A stretch of 64,000 bases of DNA from Puccinia triticina. Taxonomy: Eukaryota; Basidiomycota; Pucciniomycetes; Pucciniales; Pucciniaceae. Shown piece after piece: positions 56,650 through 64,000 of this stretch. The position numbers and the translations under genes are program-made. The notes under the pieces were generated by a model. The model was given only the letters and a program-made list of their open reading frames with translations, ran no database searches and was not told where the DNA came from. How positions within the stretch are numbered: position 1 is the stretch's first letter; each line of letters starts with the position of its first letter. The stretch spans positions 8,246,001-8,310,000 of the forward strand of contig NC_070561.1 of the NCBI RefSeq assembly GCF_026914185.1. The letters run 5' to 3'.

Positions 56650-59600
56650 ATGGGGAACAGTAGAAAGCGCCGCAAGGAGAACAAATCATCACTATCCAGT
56701 TCCCCAGCCCCATCTAAAGAAACTGTCCAAAAGGATGGGGATTGAGGAAGACACAATATTGGCAAAGATTCCAACGTTGAACATCTGCCTACAGGTTCCA
56801 AACATGTTGCAAACGTGCTGACAGAAAAACAAGAGCTCAGTAAGCCACTCACTCATCTAGTATACACATTCTATAAGCATCATTTGATTTTTGTCTGCCT
56901 TTGAATGTTCCAGGAAAGGTGCGACAGGTTCATAAGAATCAACTCAGCGGGTGCTATGCATTTTTTGATCCCCCTATACTTGCCAACCAAAAGGACAAAA
57001 ATGGTTGCCCAATGATTGCTTATCCATGTAAGACGTCAGTTGGTTCTTTTTTTGTTTTTCTCCTTAAATTCTTTGTGTATGTATCTAACTCTATTGGTGT
57101 ACCTTTTCCTAGCTGTGGCAGCAAGATCCACCAACCAATTTACAAGACATCGCCAACAAACCTAGCAAAACATGTTGCCAGTTGCACCAAGAGGGAACGT
57201 GAGTCACAAGGGAAGCAGAAACTTGGTGCCATGGGGGTATCAGGAATGGGTGATATTGACCCACAAGAGGTGAATACATCATTTGCTTTTTTCATTCTTG
57301 CTTTCATCGACTAAAGTCAATTATCTGGTAGGTCCCCCAGCTTTGTGCCATTTGGGGTGCACAAGCAGCCCAACCTTTTACTTCCCTCGGAGAAACATCA
57401 CATCTTGGACTCTTACATCCCACGGTTGTCAAGAATCTTCCAGCGCGCAGAACAGTCTCAAATGACATTGCAAAGCTATATACGGCCGTACAAGAGTCAC
57501 TAATTGAATTGTTCAAGGTAAGCTTGATCTCATGTACCTGCTCTTGGATTCAATTTGATCAAAATGACTTGTAAACTTTGTCTTTTCAGCATCATAAGGG
57601 TGCCATGTACCTGGGGCTTGATGCTTGGCAGTATCCCAATGGGTTTGACATCTTAGGAACAGTTCTATATTGGTTGGTTGAAGAAGACAAAGGTGGCTTC
57701 CACTTGGATGCCGTGCCGCTTTAATTTATAAGGTTGCAGAAGAGCCACACTGGCATTTACTTGGCCAAGACCGTCCAGCTTATCGTTGAAAAGTTTGGCC
57801 TGAAGGACAAGGTAAGTTCTTGAGACTCACACATCTATATACTCATCCTCTTCTGTGTGATTTCACTGATTTGTAATTTTACTCATTTAGATTCATGGAA
57901 TTGTCACGGAAAATGCATCAAACAACCACACTATGATTGAAGAGATCAAAACTTACCGGTGGCCTTGCTTCAAAGGTGAAACCCAATGGGTTTGTTGTTT
58001 TGCTCATGTACTCAATTTGATTGCCCAGATCATCCTGAGACCCTTTGGAAGCCACAAGAGAAAGAAGAATGTCAATCCAGTCTTAAACTCTGATAGCGAG
58101 GCATCAGACAAAGAGGAAGAAGAACCTGAGGATTGAGATGATCAGATCCGACTGTAAGTTTTTCTTATCCGCTGATAATCCTTCAGTGATTTCTAAACTG
58201 AAGGGACTGGTCACCGGTTTGATAGCTTGACCAGTGACTATCCAGATGGCAATGAAGACAACAACCATGGTGAGGATGATGGTTCAATTGTCAACAATTT
58301 GGTACTGGCGGCCAAGCTCAATATTGATGATGAGGAGGTGGAACTCATGGATGACAATGTAAATGACTTAGTGAGGAAGAGCATGATGATCAATACACAT
58401 CCAAATCATGCAAGAAAACATTAGCCAAGGTAAGCCCGTCTTTCTCGTTTCTGCTAACAAATCAGCCAATCACTTATATTCAAATTGTTTAAATTTAGTT
58501 TTGAACAATTTCTAGGAAGCTGAACAAGTCACCAAATTCAAAGGCTAACTTTGTGGAGATATGCCAAGATCTGGAGTGCTTGAGGCCGCATAATGTTGGC
58601 CATGACGTTTGTACTAGGTGGAATTCAACCATAACTCAATTGTCTAGTATTGTGTGATGCTCGGAAGCAATGTGAGTTCATCTTTTCCTGCTTGCATTTC
58701 CAACCCAAGAAATTGATAAGCGTGCCTTTGAAGCCTTGAGTGGCAAAAAGACAGAAGGCATGGCCTATCTTGAGAATACCACATCAACAATGATGATATT
58801 TCCTTAGCTGCCTACCTGGTTGAGGTACTTGAACAATTTTATGAAATTACGCTGCAAGTATCAGTCTGTGGGGCCGCCCAAATATTAGACATTGTTCTCT
58901 TTATTGTCCAAATCACCTGTCATCTCTGATAAGAAAAAGTACCCACCAGCTTTGCAAAATGCATGCCGTGCCGGTCTCAAGCCCACGAATAAATATTACA
59001 CACTGACTGACAACTCGCCTTGTACCAAGTTGCAATGGGTATGTTTTGATTTCATTTTCTCATCATGAATCATGTAGACTGACTGTAATTCATCAGTCCT
59101 TCATCTGTCTCTCAAAGACATATTCTTTAAGCTAGCAAAGTGGAAACCAGAGTGGATTCAGGAATCAATCCGACTCACGCGCGAGATGTGGGAAGCCCAC
59201 TACAGACCTTCACCTCAGGCAACTAATTCCCAACCCCCAAATCCTCCTCCACAGGTAACTGAAACAACAACAAATAAACTGTGTAACTCATGCTAATCAT
59301 TGATTTGAAAATCACAGCAGCCGCATGCAGGTATAGCCGCAGGTTTTGTTGGCGCCTCCAAAGCGCGTGGAGGGAGCATCCCTACAGATCTGCTCTCTAT
59401 GTGGCTTTCTGGGGGGTTGAGTTTAAATGAACAAGGAGGGCCGGTGAAACCCCTCAAATGGTGGATGCAACAACGACGCGCAGGTAACACTCATGGGGGT
59501 CTGCTCCAGATGGCCCTGGATGTTCTTAGTTGTCCAGGTAAGATTTTTCATCTTTCATCACTTTCTGATTGCAATACTCATTGATTTAATCATATATATA

Positions 59601-59815
59601 TTAGCAACAACTGTTGACATGGAGAGTGCTTTCAGCTTTGGAAGGGATTATGTACCTCTCCAAAGGCATTGACTTAGTGCGTCCTCAGTTACAAGAGGAA
59701 TGGCTGTTGCATTTTACGCAAAGAATGGGGCAATACAGAGTGGTGTCTTACGTAAATGGAAGACGGATAAGAGGAATGATGCAAAGTTCAAGGGCAAGGG
59801 CAAGGGAAGATTGAC
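56650..59815 (+). pseudogene. hAT-2 transposase, multi-intron, degenerate
   Basis: The ATG at 56650 opens a basic start (GNSRKRRKENKSS). Blocks then follow in different frames, separated by GT-AG intron-like gaps (GTAAGC near 56840, GTAAGA near 57028). A BED-like finger (CGSKIHQPIYKTSPTNLAKH) is followed by RRTVSNDIAKLYTAVQESL, HHKGAMYLGLDAWQ, KIHGIVTENASNNHTMIEEI, QWVCCFAHVLNLIAQIILRP, an acidic linker and DVCTRWNSTITQL. The dimerisation region is PLKWWMQQRRAGNTHGGLLQ then TTVDMESAFSFGRDYVPLQR. Stops include TGA at 59670-59672 (QRH-stop-LS, TCGA to TTGA type) and TGA after SSIV near 58656. A frameshift lies near 58410. It is a different hAT family from hAT-1. Confidence 0.8.
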
Positions 59816-59894
59816 AGGAAACTGAATTAAAGCAGGATGATAGTTTCTTACTGATTATCTTGAAATGAATTGTTGGCTGGCATTTTTGCCTCAA

Positions 59895-60045
59895 AAAATG
59901 CTGAACACCCGCGGGTACCTCCCCCAGGTACCCGGGTACCTGCTTCCTGACCCTCAGGGGGGTGCGGGTGCGGGTGCCAAGGATTGGTGGTTTTTTTCGG
60001 GAGGTACCTGCACCTGTGGCGGGTACCCGGGTAACAAGTGACATC
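59895..60045. repeat. GGTACCCG-rich palindromic remnant
   Basis: CGCGGGTACC, CAGGTACCCGGGTACCTG, GGGTGCGGGTGCGGGTGCC, then GGCGGGTACCCGGGTAAC. The composition and order match the subterminal part of the hAT-type MITEs, but no TAGAGAT end is preserved. It lies just beyond hAT-2. Confidence 0.45.
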
Positions 60046-60375
60046 TTTACTTCTGAAGTTGAATTCAACATCACTATCTTCCCTCTCTATGTGGAGGGGG
60101 GACGCCATCCCACAGGGACACTCCAAAGGAGGGACTTATGCGCTGTGTTGCCCCTCTTGCCTGAGAGCATCAGGAAAATCAAGTATTTTTTTTTCAATCC
60201 GCTGTACAGTGGGCTAACAAATATTTTTGGCTCCACATTTTTGAATGCAGAAGCTCAGGACACAGCCTTTAATTCATGAGATTGGCTAAAGGGGTGGAAA
60301 ATAGGTTCCCAAGAATGATTATGAAATAAAAATAAAGTAAAAATAAAAAAATGAAAAATGTGGAAATTTTCTAAT

Positions 60376-60701
60376 TTCTTGCAAATTTCTCAGAATGTTC
60401 ATTACTGGTCAAACCAAGGAGGGAAAATTGGAGAGCACAGTAGTGCATGCAAAAAGAATGATAAAAAAGTGGAAATCTTTGAAACCATTTTCAATGATTT
60501 TTATTGGATCAAATAAATTGAGTCAAATTAGTGGTGATTTGGGACTCAGTCCCTGAGTTCAATTTGAAATTGGTGGATAACCCATCCACCCAAAAAATCA
60601 TTGAAAATGGGTTCTTTTTTTTCATTCTTTTTGTATGCCATCTCTCCAATTTTCCCTCCTTGGTTTGACCAGTAATGAACATTCTGAGAAATTTGCAAGA
60701 A
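60376..60701. repeat. Long foldback (arms about 120 bp)
   Basis: 60376-60435 (TTCTTGCAAATTTCTCAGAA onward) is inverted at 60642-60701 without visible change. Pairing extends inward through GCAAAAAGAATGA and TTTTCAATGATTTTT to a loop around 60540. The right arm ends 1 bp before a Helitron-type terminus (CTAG at 60703). Confidence 0.75.
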
Positions 60702-60702
60702 G

Positions 60703-60735
60703 CTAGAGGCCAAGGCGGCTGCGCTGCTGCAGGGC
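60703..60735 (-). mobile_element. Helitron-type 3' terminus H6 (minus strand)
   Basis: On the minus strand GCAGCAGCGCAGCCGCC, TTGGCCT, CTAG. The next base is C rather than T, unlike the other five, so either the target or the end has changed. The body is presumed to extend to higher coordinates but was not delimited. Confidence 0.4.
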
Positions 60736-61210
60736 ATACAGACAGGGGCCACACAACAAATTTAATATTCAGTAAGGTCTTACAAGGCCTCTGCTGTGGC
60801 TGCAAGGCCCGCAGGCAACCCCATGTTTATCAGCCTCCATAAAATGGCCCGTAGCAAACAAAACCCCGGGCACTGCTTAGAAAGTCCCTAAATTGACTAC
60901 AGGGTCAACACAATAGAGCACTAGGAGAGAGTTCCAGGGATAAATTTCAGCTCAACACAGGATTTCATATTATGTAAAGATGAGGCTTGGGAGCCTTGCT
61001 AGCCACGGTCAACCCCAAACAAAGATCAAGGCTCTTTGAAAGGGATTATGTAGCAAAGTTTTGATTAATCAATCAGTAATTAGTGATCAACTTTTGAACA
61101 CTTGCAAACTGTCAAAGGGTTGTCATTGATGTGCTCTCGAATCTCATACCAATACAACCAGATATAACCTAGCATACCATCCAATCATCAATGAGGAAAG
61201 GCCATGGATA
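60736..61210. other. Non-coding spacer
   Basis: No gene or repeat structure is seen. Confidence 0.4.
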
Positions 61211-61624
61211 GTGTGTAATCCAATCTCACAACAAGAAACTAACATTCACTGCTATCTCTCCTCTGTTTCAGTTTGTTCCATCTGGAGCCCCAAGCCCAAT
61301 GGCCCACCAATGATTGGCCAAGCATGGGTCTCAGTGCCATCAACAGTAAGATTCAACCAAGGTGCCCATCTCTTTGCACCGCCCCATCTCTATCACACCG
61401 TCATCAAGGGGGAAATGGTGATTCAGTATGTTTACTACACCAAGAGGTTTCTCCAAATCAAAGCTTCTTCAAAAGCTAAAATATGTGCTATGGGAAGGCT
61501 CACTGACCACCTTTACTGGCCATATTTCAGGATATTTCCCCAAGGTATTTGGAATGTTTTTTTTTTTTTCAAAAACATGCTAGTTTCTCTAATACTGGCT
61601 GACATTTTCTTTCTCTCTTTGTGA
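61211..61624 (+). other. Open frame, unassigned (137 codons)
   Basis: Contains SIWSPKPNGPPMIGQAWVSV, LFAPPHLYHTVIKGEMVIQY and MGRLTDHLYWPYFRIFPQG, which read like a folded protein. No family is recognised and there is no clear start or partner exon. It could be an exon of a decayed mobile-element gene. Confidence 0.25.
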
Positions 61625-61885
61625 CTGGTAATGCTTTTAATTTGAATGAACAGCTCTGACAAAAAAAGAAGAGGATAGTTTCAACTTTGTTCACTTTGCA
61701 GAAAGATTACATTCAACAGTGGAACCATCATATAATTTGTGAAACCCAAATGATGCCTTTGCATACCAAAAGTACATCAATAAAATCTGCTGTTTCCAGG
61801 GAGACACGCACATGCCCACTTGAAACACTCCTTGGCGCGCAATAAGCACTCTTTCCCGCGGATCCCCATCTCCACCGTCCGGGCC

Positions 61886-62413
61886 CTACATCTCCCAGAG
61901 GCTAGGACTGGTCGCGGAGCCGGCGACCACTGGGAGGAGGGGCACGGAACGTGTCCGGGACGACGTCCCCGGCTTCTCCTTGCCCCGCTGCTGCTGTTGC
62001 GGGGCTCGGTCTGGGTCGCCGAGTTGGAGCCCAAGTGGTGGGGGCGGCGGGCGAGGAAGTCGGGCCGCTTGAGGTGCCATTGCTGGAGGTCGTATTGTGC
62101 ACGCAGTGCGCGCAACCTTGCGGGTGATATTAGCCGCCGGGAAGTTCCAGGGACATAGAGCAGCAACGACACCAATGGGCTGTTTGATGACAAGATTTCT
62201 GACGGCAGGGGTAGAGCTGGGGACGATGATCCCGTTGGTCCGAAGAGCCTCCTCAACGAACCAGTCCACAAAGCTTGCCGCATAGTTCACCTTGCCCAGC
62301 GCATCCTTCCAGCTCTTCCTGCTCTCCGTCACAATCAGCGGGCCCAGGTCTTCGGAATTCAAAAAGATCAGCTGGTTAAACTTGCGGAGATAACTCTGGC
62401 GGACAGCCGGCAT
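61886..62413 (-). pseudogene. Aldehyde dehydrogenase fragment (succinate-semialdehyde dehydrogenase type)
   Basis: SSADH oxidises succinate semialdehyde to succinate in the GABA shunt. From 62413 the minus strand reads VRQSYLRKFNQLI, SEDLGPLIVTESRKSWKDAL, GKVNYAASFVDWFVEEALRT, PSSTPAVRNLVIKQPIGVVA and ALCPWNFPAANITRKVA. These are the ALDH cofactor-binding blocks, including the PWNFP motif. At about 62110 the frame no longer matches the family (the expected GCTVVLK block is absent) and Pro/Arg-rich non-homologous frame follows. About 100 of roughly 490 residues remain. There is no catalytic Cys or Glu region. Nothing upstream of 62413 continues it, so it is an isolated fragment. Confidence 0.7.
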
Positions 62414-62615
62414 GCTGTGCCGATAGCTTGAAAGCGCCCGGCTGTGTTAGATTATGAATAAGCCCCACACCTCATTATGAATACGCAGCAACTATCAAAG
62501 CGAGTCATCCAATTCTCACTAGCATCCAAGAAAAAGTACCGGTCGCAAACCTAACCTTGATTTTCACTCCACATCAAAAACGACTCATGCGCACACAACC
62601 TTGCTGATCTTTTCC
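62414..62615. other. Spacer before the retroelement leader
   Basis: No gene. It may contain the LTR end of the element whose leader starts near 62616, but no TG...CA pair could be tested because the 3' side is outside the window. Confidence 0.3.
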
Positions 62616-63358
62616 TCACGCGTTTACATCATCATACTCGTGAGGAAGAGACTAGTAAGCACATCAACAATCACTAACGTTATCCGCACATCAAACAAAT
62701 CAAAACTAATCCGAACTTTATCCACCCCTTTTTCTTTCTCCCATCCTTTGTTTATCCTCCTATCCTTTCCGTTAAATCTAGACATAAAAACCTCTTGCGC
62801 GCGTCCCTCATAATCACCAAAAACAAAACTCAAATCAAATAATCCCTGCGTCATCGCAGGTATGCTATTTCACATCTTTTCTATCTTATGAATGTATATA
62901 TAATACCAATCTAATCAATCACTTATTTTCGTCTATCTTTGTTCTTTTTCCTACATTATTGTTTTTCTAGGTGTGTTGCTGTCTTGTCAGAGAAGTCGTC
63001 GTCATTGTTCTTACAGGATTCAAACATTGTCATCTCAGGTTCGCTATTTTTGTTATAGTTTATGATTGTTTTATTCTTTTCTTTATTTCATGCTTTACAA
63101 TAAAATCACGCGTTTACATCATCATACTCGTGAGGAAGAGACTAACATAAAAACCTCTTGCGCGCGTCCCTCATAATCACCAAAAACAAAACTCAAATCA
63201 AATAATCCCTGCGTCATCGCAGGTGTGTTGCTGTCTTGTCGGAGAAGTCGTTGTCATTGTTCTTACAGGATTCAAACATTGTCATCTCAGGTGTGTTTCT
63301 GTCTTGTCGGAGAAGTCGTCGTCATTGTTCTTACAGGATTCAAACATTGTCATCTCAG
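62616..63358 (+). repeat. Leader with two introns and an intron-less tandem copy of the same exons
   Basis: First copy: exon a 62616-62654, intron GTAAGC...TCTAG 62655-62781, exon b 62782-62859, intron GTATGC...TTCTAG 62860-62970, exon c 62971-63038. Second copy: exon a 63106-63144 joined directly to exon b 63145-63222 joined directly to exon c 63223-63290, followed by one more exon c 63291-63358. Exon lengths (39, 78 and 68 nt) are identical in the two copies, and only the two introns are missing. A gag ATG follows at 63406. The 67 bp between the copies end in AATAAAA. Confidence 0.85.
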
Positions 63359-63405
63359 GTGCACTTCGTATCATCCTAAAATTTACATGGTAGCGAGAGA
63401 TCAAA

Positions 63406-64000
63406 ATGGCCGATCGACCCCAATCTGAACAAACACGAATTGCAAATCTCCAAAAGGCCACCGCCAAGAATGCAATAAGTCGAGGAGGTCTCGTACTCGG
63501 AACCGACCAGGCTCATGCTTTTGCAATGTCTTCAACTCTGAACAAGATAAAAGGAATCGAAGATCTAACGGACGATAACTATTCTTCATGGTCAAAACAA
63601 ATTACCGGAGCGCTCAAGATCATTTATTTTGATCCGTATCTTCAAGATAAATACTATGAAGATTACGCCGTTGGTCCCGAAATCAATGAGATAAATAGCA
63701 GATGCATCCTTGAATTTCTATTTTCCAGAATGGACGAGGACAACTCCAATCGCTTTCGATCCGGAATCCTTGACGTTGAGATCGCCAAAATCCAAGAAAT
63801 GATTGAACCGACTGAAGAAGAACTTGAGGCCGACCCAGACGCACAAGCACGCCCCGGGAAGATGGTTCCAGAAATGGAACACGGACCCGCACACCTATGG
63901 ACTATTGTCAGAGATTTCCACCAAGCCGATAACGAAGCCAATATATATCTCATACAAGCCAAAATCGAGAAGTTCAAGCAAGACTACAAGACTTCAATCT
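63406..64000 (+). CDS. Retrotransposon gag (Ty1/copia type), open to window end, partial
   Basis: The ATG at 63406 (context TCAAAATGG) opens 198 codons without a stop to position 64000. The N-terminal region is Gln/Lys-rich, then LNKIKGIEDLTDDNYSSWSK and QITGALKIIYFDPYLQDKYY, which resemble the start of copia gag (a DxNYxxWxxxI-type motif). An acidic segment and HLWTIVRDFHQADNEANIYL follow, in the position of the gag helical core. Zinc knuckle and pol would lie beyond the window. Its CGA codons, three of them in TCGA context, are intact, unlike those of the other retroelements here. The leader has duplicated spliced exons. I infer a young, perhaps active element; a host gag-derived gene is the alternative. 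Confidence 0.75.
   Translation, partial: MADRPQSEQTRIANLQKATAKNAISRGGLVLGTDQAHAFAMSSTLNKIKGIEDLTDDNYSSWSKQITGALKIIYFDPYLQDKYYEDYAVGPEINEINSRCILEFLFSRMDEDNSNRFRSGILDVEIAKIQEMIEPTEEELEADPDAQARPGKMVPEMEHGPAHLWTIVRDFHQADNEANIYLIQAKIEKFKQDYKTSI

Overview
The window looks like repeat-dominated chromosomal DNA of a basidiomycete, most likely a rust fungus (Pucciniales). The reasons are short GT-AG introns with fungal donors (GTATGT/GTAAGC types), several hAT and Ty1/copia families in different stages of decay, and in-frame stops that mostly look like C-to-T change at CpG, often TCGA to TTGA. RIP-like CpG mutation of that kind is known from Pucciniomycotina. The organism call is inference; no marker gene here fixes it.

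Only the first 4.5 kb reads as ordinary gene space. A minus-strand gene of unknown function leaves the window at position 1. It is divergently arranged with an apparently intact six-exon gene (1291-4479) for a cysteine-rich, probably zinc-binding protein. Everything after that is mobile DNA, its debris, or fragments of genes carried or stranded in it.

Layout: 4.9-12.7 kb holds two adjacent TIR elements sharing a TAA junction. One is split by a complete LTR-bounded Ty1/copia element. The other contains a hAT-type MITE that itself contains a palindromic satellite and a CACTA-like MITE. 13.5-20.7 kb is a 172-173 bp satellite arranged as two head-to-head arrays and hit by two solo LTRs. 20.7-24.5 kb is a 3'-truncated copia element. 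24.5-27 kb has a ketopantoate-reductase pseudogene. 27.5-29.8 kb is a three-level nest of insertions, and its empty target is preserved at 35.7-36.3 kb. 30.6-32.3 kb is a gag domain placed inside a gene that ends in the first half of a GATA-like zinc finger. 33-39 kb is Helitron ends, MITEs, palindromic satellites and a (TTAGGGG)n tract. 39.1-45.7 kb is a truncated copia element bracketed by two almost identical 818-bp repeats. 45.9-53.8 kb is one hAT transposase gene split by a 4.3-kb insertion and a solo LTR. 54-60 kb has MITEs and a second, intron-containing hAT pseudogene. 61.9-62.4 kb is an aldehyde dehydrogenase fragment. The window ends in an apparently young retroelement whose leader contains spliced duplicates of its own exons, followed by an open gag frame that runs off the end.

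How the parts relate: there is no pathway or operon. Insertions can be ordered by nesting. The older elements (copia-1, copia-2, copia-3, hAT-1, hAT-2) carry CpG-type stops, while the gag at 63.4 kb keeps its TCGA sites. The most unusual structures are the spliced-exon duplication at 62.6-63.4 kb and a recurring class of self-complementary satellite arrays with a CCGGTCAT-like core, found inside different TIR envelopes.
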